DNA of 64,000 nucleotides from Mycobacterium sp. 852002-10029_SCH5224772 (GTDB taxonomy: Bacteria; Actinomycetota; Actinomycetes; Mycobacteriales; Mycobacteriaceae): positions 121,799 through 185,798 of the forward strand of contig NZ_LZHT01000134.1 of NCBI RefSeq assembly GCF_001667315.1, given 5' to 3'. Shown piece by piece: positions 16,791 through 25,111 of the stretch. A program made the position numbers and the translations under genes. Numbering within the stretch: position 1 is the stretch's first letter; each line of letters begins with the position of its first letter. The notes beneath the pieces were generated by a model. That model saw only the letters and a list, made by a program, of their open reading frames with translations, was not told the origin of the DNA and made no database searches.

Positions 16791-19276
16791 TGCGCGTTCC
16801 GTACAGCTGGCTGCGCGAGGTCGTGAACGCCGGCGCGCCGGACTGGGATGTGGCGCCCGCCGAGCTGGAGCAGACGCTGGTGCGCATCGGTCACGAGGTC
16901 GAAGAGGTGATCCCCCTCGGCCCGGTCGACGGCCCGCTGACCGTCGGCCGCGTCACCGACATCGAGGAACTCACCGATTTCAAGAAGCCGATCCGGTTCT
17001 GCCACGTCGACATCGGCGACGGCAACGACCGCGAGATTGTCTGCGGTGCGACTAATTTCGCGGCCGGTGATCTTGTGGTGGTGGCGCTGCCGGGCGCCAC
17101 GCTACCGGGCGGGTTCGCCATCGCCGCGCGCAAGACCTACGGCCGCACTTCGGACGGAATGATCTGCTCGGCAGCCGAACTCGGTTTGGGCGCCGACCAT
17201 TCCGGGATCCTGGTGCTGCCGCCGGGCACCGCCGACCCGGGCGCCGACGGCGCCGCGGTGCTGGGCCTGGACGACGTCGTCTTTCACCTGGCGATCACGC
17301 CCGACCGCGGTTACGGCCTGTCGTTGCGGGGCCTGGCCCGCGAGATCGCCTGCGCCTACGATCTGGACTTCGTCGACCCGGCGAAGGTCGAGCCGTTACC
17401 GGCGTCCGGAGAGGCCTGGCCGCTGACGGTGCAGCCCGACACCGGCGTGCGGCGGTTCGCGCTGCGCCCGGTCATGGGCATCGACCCCGCCGCCGTGTCG
17501 CCGTGGTGGCTGCAGCGCCGGCTGCTGCTCTCCGGCATCCGCGCGACGTCACCGGCGGTCGATGTGACGAACTACGTGATGCTCGAACTCGGTCACCCCA
17601 TGCACGCCCACGACCGCAACCGCATCACCGGCGGTTTCGCCGTGCGATGCGCCCGGCCCGGCGAGACCGTCGTCACGCTCGATGACATCGAGCGCAAACT
17701 CGAACCGGCCGACGTCCTGATCGTCGACGACACGGCGACCACGGCGATCGGCGGCGTGATGGGCGCGGCGAGCACCGAGGTGCGCGCCGATTCCACCGAC
17801 GTGCTGCTCGAGGCCGCGGTCTGGGATCCCGCCGCCGTCTCGCGCACCCAGCGCAGGTTGCACCTGCCCAGCGAGGCCGCCCGCCGCTACGAACGTGGGG
17901 TGGATCCGGCCATTTCCGTGGCCGCGCTGGACCGGTGCGCCACACTGCTCGCCGAGATCGCCGGTGGGGCGGTGTCCGAGACGCTGACGGATTGGCGGGG
18001 CGATCCGCCGCGTGACGACTGGGCCGGCTCGCCGATCGACATCGCCGCCGACCTGCCCGGCCGCATCGCCGGGGTGACCTACGCCCCGGGCACGGCCGCC
18101 AAGCGGCTGTCCCAAATCGGTGCTGCCGTCACCGAAAACGGCGACACGTTGACGGTGACCCCACCCAGCTGGCGGCCCGACCTCGTGCAGCCCGCCGACC
18201 TCGTCGAGGAGGTGCTGCGCCTCGAAGGGCTGGAGGTCATCGGATCGGTGCTGCCGTCGGCGCCGGCCGGGCGGGGCCTGTCCGCCGTGCAACGACGCCG
18301 CCGCGCCGTCGGCACGTCACTGGCCCAGTCCGGTTACGTCGAGATTTTGCCGACGCCGTTTCTGCCCGCGGGGGTATTCGACCTGTGGGGCTTGGCGGCC
18401 GACGATCCGCGCCGCAGCACGACCAACGTGCTCAACCCGCTGGAGGCCGACCGCCCGCAGTTGGCCACCACGCTGCTGCCGGCGTTGCTGGAAGCCTTGG
18501 TGCGCAACGTGTCCCGCGGCCTGGTCGACGTCTCGCTCTATGCCCTGGCGCAGGTGGTGCACCCGACAGCCGAGACCCGCGGCGTGACGTTGATCCCCGT
18601 CGACCGGCGGCCGACCGACAGCGAGATCGCCGCGCTCGACGCGTCGTTGCCCCGGCAACCGCAGCATGTCGCCGCGGTGCTGACCGGCCTCCGGGAACGC
18701 CGCGGCCCCTGGGGGCCGGGCCGCCGGGTCGAAGCCGCCGACGCGTTCGAGGCGGTGCGCATCATCGCCCGCGCCGCCGGAATCGACGTGCGATTGCGGG
18801 CGGCGCAGCAGCTGCCGTGGCATCCGGGCCGGTGCGCCGAGGTGCTGGTCGGCGACACGACGGTGGGGCACGCGGGCCAGCTGCATCCCGCCGTGACCGA
18901 GCGCTCCGGCCTGCCCACGGGCACCTGCGCCCTCGAACTCAACCTCGACGCGATGCCCCTCGTCGCGGCGCTGCCCGCGCCCCGGGTGTCGCCATTCCCG
19001 GCCGTCTTCCAGGACGTCAGCCTCGTGGTGCCCGCGGACGTACCGGCCGCCGCGGTCGCGGACGCCGTGCGTGCCGGCGCGGGGGAGCTGCTGGAAGACC
19101 TGCAGTTGTTCGACGTTTTCACCGGCCCGCAGATCGGCGAGGACCGCAAATCGCTGACCTTCGCGCTGCGGTTCCGGGCGCCGGATCGCACGCTGACCGA
19201 GGACGACGCCACCGCGGCTCGCGACGCCGCGGTGCGCCGGGCCGCCGAGACGGTCGGCGCCGAGCTCCGCGCCTGA
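16790..19276 (+). CDS. pheT: Phenylalanyl-tRNA synthetase beta subunit
   Basis: An 828-residue protein with the full bacterial beta-subunit layout. It has an EMAP/tRNA-binding domain at about residues 40-155 (FCHVDIGDGNDREIVCGATNF) and the B3/B4 editing domain (GHPMHAHDRNRITGGFAVRCARPGE). The B5 domain, a catalytically inactive class II-like core, and a C-terminal ferredoxin-like anticodon-binding domain at about 735-828 follow. It edits mischarged Tyr-tRNA-Phe and binds the anticodon. It overlaps pheS by one base. argC follows 47 bp downstream; in M. tuberculosis a PE_PGRS gene lies in that gap. Confidence 0.96.
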   Translation: MRVPYSWLREVVNAGAPDWDVAPAELEQTLVRIGHEVEEVIPLGPVDGPLTVGRVTDIEELTDFKKPIRFCHVDIGDGNDREIVCGATNFAAGDLVVVALPGATLPGGFAIAARKTYGRTSDGMICSAAELGLGADHSGILVLPPGTADPGADGAAVLGLDDVVFHLAITPDRGYGLSLRGLAREIACAYDLDFVDPAKVEPLPASGEAWPLTVQPDTGVRRFALRPVMGIDPAAVSPWWLQRRLLLSGIRATSPAVDVTNYVMLELGHPMHAHDRNRITGGFAVRCARPGETVVTLDDIERKLEPADVLIVDDTATTAIGGVMGAASTEVRADSTDVLLEAAVWDPAAVSRTQRRLHLPSEAARRYERGVDPAISVAALDRCATLLAEIAGGAVSETLTDWRGDPPRDDWAGSPIDIAADLPGRIAGVTYAPGTAAKRLSQIGAAVTENGDTLTVTPPSWRPDLVQPADLVEEVLRLEGLEVIGSVLPSAPAGRGLSAVQRRRRAVGTSLAQSGYVEILPTPFLPAGVFDLWGLAADDPRRSTTNVLNPLEADRPQLATTLLPALLEALVRNVSRGLVDVSLYALAQVVHPTAETRGVTLIPVDRRPTDSEIAALDASLPRQPQHVAAVLTGLRERRGPWGPGRRVEAADAFEAVRIIARAAGIDVRLRAAQQLPWHPGRCAEVLVGDTTVGHAGQLHPAVTERSGLPTGTCALELNLDAMPLVAALPAPRVSPFPAVFQDVSLVVPADVPAAAVADAVRAGAGELLEDLQLFDVFTGPQIGEDRKSLTFALRFRAPDRTLTEDDATAARDAAVRRAAETVGAELRA

Positions 19277-19277
19277 T

Positions 19278-19283
19278 TAGAAT
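19278..19283 (+). promoter_or_regulatory. Candidate -10 element of the argC promoter
   Basis: TAGAAT directly after the pheT stop codon would place the transcription start near 19290, so the ARG boxes at 19289-19312 would cover the start site, a normal position for repression. Confidence 0.4.
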
Positions 19284-19288
19284 GGATT

Positions 19289-19312
19289 TGCAAAGTACTG
19301 CATAACCATGCA
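19289..19312. promoter_or_regulatory. ArgR operator (ARG boxes) upstream of argC
   Basis: TGCATAACCATGCA at 19299-19312 is a perfect TGNAT-N4-ATNCA palindrome of the kind ArgR binds. A second, weaker site, TGCAAAGTACTGCA at 19289-19302, shares four bases with it, giving a tandem pair. It sits 11 bp before argC and downstream of the proposed -10 element. The operon encodes ArgR itself, so end-product repression by arginine is expected. Confidence 0.75.
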
Positions 19313-19323
19313 AAATCGTCGGA

Positions 19324-20367
19324 ATGGCCGACGTGATGAAGGTGGCGGTTGCCGGTGCCAGCGGCTATGCGGGCGGTGAAATCCTCCGCCTGCTGCTCGG
19401 GCACCCGGCCTACGCCGACGGGCGCCTCGCGATCGGCGCGCTGACCGCCGCGGCCAGCGCCGGCAGCACGCTCGCCGAGCATCACCCGCACCTGACGCCG
19501 CTGGCCCAGCGCGTCGTCGAGCCGACCGAGCCCGCCGCGCTCGCCGGCCACGACGTGGTGTTCCTGGGCTTGCCGCACGGTCATTCGGCCGCGCTGGCGC
19601 AGCAGCTCGGCCCCGACACCCTGATCATCGACTGCGGTGCGGACTTCCGGCTCACCGACGCCGCCGCGTGGGAGCGGTTCTACGGCTCCGCGCACGCCGG
19701 CAGTTGGCCCTACGGGCTGCCGGAGCTTCCCGGCGCGCGCGAGCGGCTGCGCGGTGCCCGCCGCATCGCGGTCCCGGGGTGTTACCCGACCGCGGCGCTG
19801 CTGGCGTTGCTGCCCGCGGTGGCCTCAGACCTCATCGAGCCGGCTGTCACCGTGGTCGCGGTCAGCGGTACCTCCGGGGCCGGGCGGGCCGCCAAGACCG
19901 ACCTGCTGGGCGCCGAGGTCATCGGATCGGCGCGGGCCTACAACATCGCCGGGGCGCACCGGCACACCCCCGAGATCGCCCAGGGCCTCGGCGCCGTCAC
20001 CGGTCGCGACGTCACGGTGTCGTTCACCCCGGTGCTGATCCCGACGTCACGCGGCATCCTGGCCACCTGCACCGCCCGCACCCGTGTGCCATTGCCGCAA
20101 CTTCGGGAGGCCTACGAAAAGGCTTACGACGCAGAACCTTTCATCTACCTGATGCCCGAGGGGCAGCTGCCTCGCACCGGCGCGGTGATCGGCAGCAATT
20201 CGGCGCACATCGCCGTCGCGGTGGACGAGGCGGCCCAGACCTTCGTGGCGATCGCCGCGATCGACAACCTGGTCAAGGGCACGGCCGGGGCCGCCGTGCA
20301 GTCGATGAACCTGGCGCTGGGCTGGCCTGAGACGGAAGGCCTTTCGGTGATCGGGGTGGCGCCATGA
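19324..20367 (+). CDS. argC: N-acetyl-gamma-glutamyl-phosphate reductase
   Basis: A 347-residue protein. It has an N-terminal NADPH-binding Rossmann motif VAGASGYAGGEILRLL and the catalytic Cys in VPGCYPTAALLALLP. The dimerisation domain contains AGRAAKTDLL and AHRHTPEIAQGL. It reduces N-acetylglutamyl phosphate to the semialdehyde, step 3 of arginine synthesis. First gene of argCJBDFRGH, directly downstream of the ARG boxes. Its stop overlaps the argJ ATG by four bases. ATG 19324 is used; ATG 19336 is a possible shorter start. Confidence 0.96.
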   Translation: MADVMKVAVAGASGYAGGEILRLLLGHPAYADGRLAIGALTAAASAGSTLAEHHPHLTPLAQRVVEPTEPAALAGHDVVFLGLPHGHSAALAQQLGPDTLIIDCGADFRLTDAAAWERFYGSAHAGSWPYGLPELPGARERLRGARRIAVPGCYPTAALLALLPAVASDLIEPAVTVVAVSGTSGAGRAAKTDLLGAEVIGSARAYNIAGAHRHTPEIAQGLGAVTGRDVTVSFTPVLIPTSRGILATCTARTRVPLPQLREAYEKAYDAEPFIYLMPEGQLPRTGAVIGSNSAHIAVAVDEAAQTFVAIAAIDNLVKGTAGAAVQSMNLALGWPETEGLSVIGVAP

Positions 20368-21572
20368 CGCGCACCCAGGCGCGGCTGGTGCGCGAACAGG
20401 GCGTCACCGCGCCGGCCGGGTTCCGGGCGGCCGGCATCGCCGCCGGCATCAAGGCCTCGGGGAATCGCGACCTGGCCCTGGTGTTCAACGAAGGCCCCGA
20501 CTACGCGGCCGCCGGGGTGTTCACCCGCAACAGGGTCAAGGCCGCGCCGGTGCTGTGGTCCCAGCAGGTGCTGACCACCGGCGCGCTGCGCGCGGTCATC
20601 CTCAACTCCGGCGGTGCCAACGCCTGCACCGGACCGGGCGGGTTTCAGGACACCCACGCCACGGCCGAGGCCGTCGCGGCGGCCTTGTCGGACTGGGGAA
20701 CCGAGACCGGGGCCATCGAGGTCGCGGTGTGCTCCACCGGGCTGATCGGTGACCGGCTGCCGATGGACAAGGTGCTCGCCGGGGTGCGCGCGATCGTGCA
20801 GGACATGGCCGGCGGCCTGTCCGGCGGCGACGACGCGGCCCAGGCGATCATGACCACCGACACCGTGCCCAAACAGGTTGCGCTGCACCACCCCGGCAGC
20901 TGGACCGTCGGCGGGATGGCCAAAGGCGCGGGCATGCTCGCGCCGTCGCTGGCGACGATGCTGTGCGTGCTCACCACCGACGCGGCCGCCGACGCGGCGG
21001 CGCTGGATTCCGCACTGCGCCAGGCCGCCGCCCGCACCTTCGACCGGCTCGACATCGACGGCGCGTGTTCGACCAACGACACCGTGCTGCTGTTGGCCTC
21101 GGGGGCCAGCGGGATCATGCCGGACCAGGCCGATCTCGACGACGCCGTGCTGCGCGTCTGTGACGACCTGTGCGCTCAGCTGCAGGCCGACGCCGAGGGC
21201 GTGACCAAGCGCGTCGACGTCACCGTCACCGGCGCCGCCTCCGAGGACGACGCCCTGGTCGCCGCGCGGACCATCGCCCGCGACAGCCTGGTCAAGACGG
21301 CGGTGTTCGGTTCGGACCCCAACTGGGGCCGGGTGCTCGCCGCCGTCGGCATCGCGCCGGTCGCCCTGGATCCCGATCGGATCACGGTGTCGTTCAACGG
21401 TTCCGCGGTGTTCGCCGACGGGGTTCCCGTGCCGGGTGCGCGCGAGGTCGACCTCTCGGGGGCGGATATCGACATCACCGTCGACCTGCGGCTCGGCGAG
21501 GGGCGGGCCACCATCCGGACCACCGACCTGTCCCACGGCTACGTCGAAGAGAATTCGGCCTACAGCTCATGA
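20364..21572 (+). CDS. argJ: Glutamate N-acetyltransferase / N-acetylglutamate synthase
   Basis: A 402-residue ornithine acetyltransferase. The precursor self-cleaves before a catalytic Thr, which lies in KGAGMLAPSLATML, giving alpha and beta chains. SNDTVLLLASG and FGSDPNWGRVLAAVG are conserved family segments. It transfers the acetyl group from N-acetylornithine to glutamate, recycling acetyl in the pathway; whether it also uses acetyl-CoA cannot be told from sequence. ATGA overlaps join it to argC and argB. Confidence 0.96.
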   Translation: MTRTQARLVREQGVTAPAGFRAAGIAAGIKASGNRDLALVFNEGPDYAAAGVFTRNRVKAAPVLWSQQVLTTGALRAVILNSGGANACTGPGGFQDTHATAEAVAAALSDWGTETGAIEVAVCSTGLIGDRLPMDKVLAGVRAIVQDMAGGLSGGDDAAQAIMTTDTVPKQVALHHPGSWTVGGMAKGAGMLAPSLATMLCVLTTDAAADAAALDSALRQAAARTFDRLDIDGACSTNDTVLLLASGASGIMPDQADLDDAVLRVCDDLCAQLQADAEGVTKRVDVTVTGAASEDDALVAARTIARDSLVKTAVFGSDPNWGRVLAAVGIAPVALDPDRITVSFNGSAVFADGVPVPGAREVDLSGADIDITVDLRLGEGRATIRTTDLSHGYVEENSAYSS

Positions 21573-22456
21573 GCTCCTCGACCGAAGCGCTGCCGACCGC
21601 GGTCAAGGCGGAGGTGCTCGCCGAAGCCCTGCCCTGGCTCAAGCAGCTGCACGGCAAGATCGTCGTCATCAAGTACGGCGGCAACGCCATGACCGACGAC
21701 ACGCTGCGGCATGCCTTCGCCGCCGACATGGCGTTCCTACGCAACTGCGGTGTTCATCCCGTCGTCGTGCACGGCGGCGGCCCGCAGATCAGCGCGATGC
21801 TGCGCCGGCTCGGCATCCAGGGTGACTTCAAGGGCGGATTCCGGGTCACCACACCGGAAGTGCTCGACGTGGCGCGGATGGTGTTGTTCGGTCAGGTGGG
21901 CCGCGAACTGGTCAACTTGATCAACGCGCACGGACCGTACGCGGTCGGCATCACCGGCGAGGACGCCCAACTGTTCACCGCCGTGCGGCGCAGCGTCACC
22001 GTCGACGGCGTGGCCACCGACATCGGCCTGGTGGGAGACGTCGACCGGGTCAACACCGCCGCGGTGCTGGATCTTATTGCCGCACGGCGTATTCCGGTGG
22101 TGTCGACGCTGGCGCCGGACGTCGAGGGTGTGGTGCACAACATCAACGCCGACACCGCCGCGGCGGCGCTGGCCGAAGCGCTGCACGCCGAGAAGCTGTT
22201 GATGCTCACCGATGTCGAAGGCCTGTACACGAGTTGGCCCAACCGTGATTCGCTGGTCAGCGAAATCGATACGGCCACACTGTCGCAACTGCTACCGACG
22301 CTGGAGGCGGGCATGATTCCCAAGGTTGAAGCGTGTTTGCGGGCCGTCACCGCCGGGGTGCCCAGCGCGCACGTCATCGACGGTCGGGTCGAACACTGCG
22401 TGCTGGTCGAGCTTTTCACCGACGCGGGCACCGGCACCAAGGTGGTATCGACGTGA
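21569..22456 (+). CDS. argB: Acetylglutamate kinase
   Basis: A 295-residue kinase from the ATG at 21569 (ATGA overlap with argJ). An open frame runs further upstream, but that part is an argJ shadow. Amino-acid-kinase motifs: IVVIKYGGNAM for phosphate binding, VVVHGGGPQISAML, and the C-terminal MIPKVEACLRAVTAGVPSAHVIDGR. It phosphorylates N-acetylglutamate and is the usual arginine feedback target in bacteria with ArgJ. The N-terminal extension before KIVVIKYG resembles the helix seen in arginine-sensitive forms. Confidence 0.96.
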   Translation: MSSSTEALPTAVKAEVLAEALPWLKQLHGKIVVIKYGGNAMTDDTLRHAFAADMAFLRNCGVHPVVVHGGGPQISAMLRRLGIQGDFKGGFRVTTPEVLDVARMVLFGQVGRELVNLINAHGPYAVGITGEDAQLFTAVRRSVTVDGVATDIGLVGDVDRVNTAAVLDLIAARRIPVVSTLAPDVEGVVHNINADTAAAALAEALHAEKLLMLTDVEGLYTSWPNRDSLVSEIDTATLSQLLPTLEAGMIPKVEACLRAVTAGVPSAHVIDGRVEHCVLVELFTDAGTGTKVVST

Positions 22457-23652
22457 CGAACACCGCCACCATGCGGCAGCGCTGGGAAGCCGTGATGATG
22501 AACAACTACGGCACCCCCGCGATGGCACTGGCCAGTGGCGACGGCGCCGTGGTCACCGACGTCGACGGACAGAGCTACCTCGACCTGCTCGGCGGCATCG
22601 CGGTCAACATCCTGGGTCACCGCCACCCCGCGATCATCGAGGCCGTCACCCACCAGATCGCGACGCTGGGTCACACGTCCAACCTGTATGCCACCGAACC
22701 CGGCATCGCGCTCGCCGAAGAACTGGTCGCATTGCTGGGCGCGCCTGAGGAAACGCCGGCGCGGGTGTTCTTCTGCAACTCCGGCACTGAGGCCAACGAG
22801 GTGGCGTTCAAGCTGTCCCGGCTGACCGGCCGCACGAAACTGGTTGCCGCACAAGACGCTTTCCACGGCCGGACGATGGGCTCGCTGGCGCTGACCGGCC
22901 AGCCGGCCAAGCGGGCGCCGTTCGCCCCGCTGCCCGGGGACGTCAGCTACGTGCCGTATGGCGACGTCGTGGCGCTGGCCGCGGCGGTCGACGACGACAC
23001 CGCGGCGGTATTTTTGGAACCGATCATGGGGGAGAGCGGCGTCGTCGTGCCGCCCGAGGGATATCTGGCCGCCGCGCGCGATGTCACGGCGCGCCACGGC
23101 GCGCTGCTGGTGCTCGACGAGGTGCAAACCGGGATGGGCCGCACCGGAACGTTTTTCGCCCACCAGCACGACGGCATCACCCCCGATGTGGTGACGCTGG
23201 CCAAGGGGCTGGGCGGCGGCCTGCCCATCGGGGCCTGCCTGGCCGTCGGGCGGGCCGCCGAGCTGATGACTCCCGGCCTGCACGGCAGCACCTTCGGCGG
23301 CAACCCGGTCTGCACCGCGGCGGCGCTGGCGGTGTTGCGGATCCTGGCGGCCGAGAACCTGGTCCGCCACGCCGAGGTGCTGGGCAAGTCGTTGCGGCAC
23401 GGCATCGAGGGGCTCGCCCACCCGTTGGTCGACCACGTGCGCGGGCGCGGCCTGCTGTGCGGGGTGGTGCTCACCGTGCCGCGGGCCAAGGACGCCGAGG
23501 CGGCCGCGCGCGAGGCCGGGTTCCTGGTGAATGCCGCCACGCCCGACGTCATCCGGCTGGCGCCGCCGCTGATCATCACCGAAGACCAGCTCGACGGCTT
23601 CGTCACCGCGCTGCCGGGCATTCTCGACAAGGCTGGAGGCGCAGATGCCTAA
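22453..23652 (+). CDS. argD: Acetylornithine aminotransferase
   Basis: A 399-residue PLP enzyme of fold type I, starting at GTG 22453, which overlaps the argB stop. It has the cofactor-region motif FCNSGTEANEVAFKLSR, the HGRTMGSLALTG segment, LVLDEVQTGMGRTG, and the PLP lysine in TLAKGLGGGLPIGA. It converts N-acetylglutamate semialdehyde to N-acetylornithine with glutamate as donor, and enzymes of this class often also serve lysine synthesis. Its 3' end overlaps argF by 8 bp. Confidence 0.96.
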   Translation: MTNTATMRQRWEAVMMNNYGTPAMALASGDGAVVTDVDGQSYLDLLGGIAVNILGHRHPAIIEAVTHQIATLGHTSNLYATEPGIALAEELVALLGAPEETPARVFFCNSGTEANEVAFKLSRLTGRTKLVAAQDAFHGRTMGSLALTGQPAKRAPFAPLPGDVSYVPYGDVVALAAAVDDDTAAVFLEPIMGESGVVVPPEGYLAAARDVTARHGALLVLDEVQTGMGRTGTFFAHQHDGITPDVVTLAKGLGGGLPIGACLAVGRAAELMTPGLHGSTFGGNPVCTAAALAVLRILAAENLVRHAEVLGKSLRHGIEGLAHPLVDHVRGRGLLCGVVLTVPRAKDAEAAAREAGFLVNAATPDVIRLAPPLIITEDQLDGFVTALPGILDKAGGADA

Positions 23653-24571
23653 ACACTTCCTGCGCGACGACGACCTGTCGCCCACCGAACAGGCCGAGGT
23701 GCTGCAGCTGGCGGCCGAGCTGAAGAAGGACCCGCTGCGCGCCCGCCCACTGGAGGGCCCGCGCGGGGTCGCGGTCCTGTTCGACAAGAACTCCACCCGC
23801 ACCCGCTTCTCGTTCGAGATGGGCATCGCCCAGCTCGGCGGGCACGCCGTCGTCGTCGACGCCCGCAGCACCCAGCTGGGGCGCGACGAGACCCTGGAGG
23901 ACACTGCGCGGGTGCTGTCCCGCTATGTCGAGGCGATCGTTTGGCGCACGTTCGGGCAGGAGCGCCTCGAGGCGATGGCCGGGGCGGCGACCGTCCCGGT
24001 GGTCAACGCGCTCTCCGACGAGTTCCACCCCTGCCAGGTGCTCGCCGATCTGCAGACCATCGCCGAATGCAAGGGGTCGCTGCACGGCCTGCGGATGTCC
24101 TACCTCGGCGACGGCGCCAACAACATGGCCCACTCCCTGATGCTGGGCGGGGTCACCGCCGGAATCCACGTGACGATCGCCGGCCCGGACGGTTTCGCCC
24201 CCGACCCGGCGTTCGTGGCCGCGGCCCGGCGACGCGCCGACGACACCGGCGCCTCGGTCACCGTCACCGCCGACGCCCGGGCGGCCGCGCGGGGCGCCGA
24301 CGTGCTGGTCACCGACACCTGGACGTCGATGGGGCAGGAGGACGACGGCCTGGACCGCGTCAAACCGTTCCGGCCGTACCAGATCAACGCCGACCTGCTG
24401 GGGCTGGCAGATCCGGAAGCCATTGTGCTGCACTGCCTTCCGGCCCATCGCGGTGACGAGATCACCGACGAGGTGATGGACGGGCCGGCCAGCGTGGTCT
24501 GGGACGAGGCCGAAAACCGGTTGCACGCCCAGAAGGCGCTGCTGGTGTGGCTGCTGGAGCGGCGCTCATGA
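23645..24571 (+). CDS. argF: Ornithine carbamoyltransferase
   Basis: A 308-residue transcarbamylase. The carbamoyl-phosphate site is STRTRFSFE, with the HPCQVLADLQT motif in the middle and the ornithine/catalytic Cys motif VLHCLPAHRG near the C-terminus. It makes citrulline from ornithine and carbamoyl phosphate. It overlaps argD by 8 bp and argR by 4 bp. Confidence 0.97.
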   Translation: MPKHFLRDDDLSPTEQAEVLQLAAELKKDPLRARPLEGPRGVAVLFDKNSTRTRFSFEMGIAQLGGHAVVVDARSTQLGRDETLEDTARVLSRYVEAIVWRTFGQERLEAMAGAATVPVVNALSDEFHPCQVLADLQTIAECKGSLHGLRMSYLGDGANNMAHSLMLGGVTAGIHVTIAGPDGFAPDPAFVAAARRRADDTGASVTVTADARAAARGADVLVTDTWTSMGQEDDGLDRVKPFRPYQINADLLGLADPEAIVLHCLPAHRGDEITDEVMDGPASVVWDEAENRLHAQKALLVWLLERRS

Positions 24572-25062
24572 CCCGCTCGAAGACCACACCCGAGACCACC
24601 CGGGCCGGCCGGCAAGACCGCATCGTCGCGATCCTGTCGTCGGCGTCGATCAGCAGCCAGAGCGAACTGGCGGCCCGGCTGGCCGCCGAGGGCATCGAGG
24701 TCACCCAGGCCACGCTGTCGCGGGACCTGGAGGAGCTGGGTGCGGTGAAGCTGCGCGGGGCCGACGGCGGCGTCGGCGTCTACATCGTTCCCGAGGACGG
24801 CAGTCCGGTGCGCGGCGTATCGGGCGGGACCGCGCGGCTGTCCCGGTTGCTCAGCGAGCTGCTCGTCTCGGCCGACGCCAGCGCGAATCTCGCGGTGCTG
24901 CGCACCCCGCCCGGCGGCGCCAACTATTTGGCCAGCGCGATCGATCGCGCGGCGCTACCGTACGTCGTCGGCACCATCGCCGGCGATGACACTGTCTTCG
25001 TGGCCGCCCGAGAGCCGATGACCGGCGCCGAGCTGGCCAGCACCTTGGAAAGACTCACCTAA
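24568..25062 (+). CDS. argR: Arginine repressor
   Basis: A 164-residue ArgR from ATG 24568 (ATGA overlap with argF). The N-terminal winged-helix domain includes SQSELAARLAAEGIEVTQAT and LSRDLEELGAVKLRG. The C-terminal hexamerisation and arginine-binding domain includes PYVVGTIAGDDTVFVAARE. With arginine bound it should repress the operon through the ARG boxes before argC. Its position inside the operon it controls gives negative feedback. Its stop codon lies in an 11-bp tandem repeat that continues into the argG leader. Confidence 0.96.
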   Translation: MTRSKTTPETTRAGRQDRIVAILSSASISSQSELAARLAAEGIEVTQATLSRDLEELGAVKLRGADGGVGVYIVPEDGSPVRGVSGGTARLSRLLSELLVSADASANLAVLRTPPGGANYLASAIDRAALPYVVGTIAGDDTVFVAAREPMTGAELASTLERLT

Positions 25063-25085
25063 AACTCACGTAAGACTCACGTAAG
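25053..25085 (+). repeat. Three tandem 11-bp units at the argR-argG junction
   Basis: ACTCACCTAAA (25053-25063) is followed by two identical copies of ACTCACGTAAG (25064-25074 and 25075-25085). The array starts inside the argR stop region and ends 26 bp before argG. It contains no hairpin; its effect, if any, is unknown. Confidence 0.85.
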
Positions 25086-25111
25086 CGCTTCAACCTGAAG
25101 GAGATTGGTTC

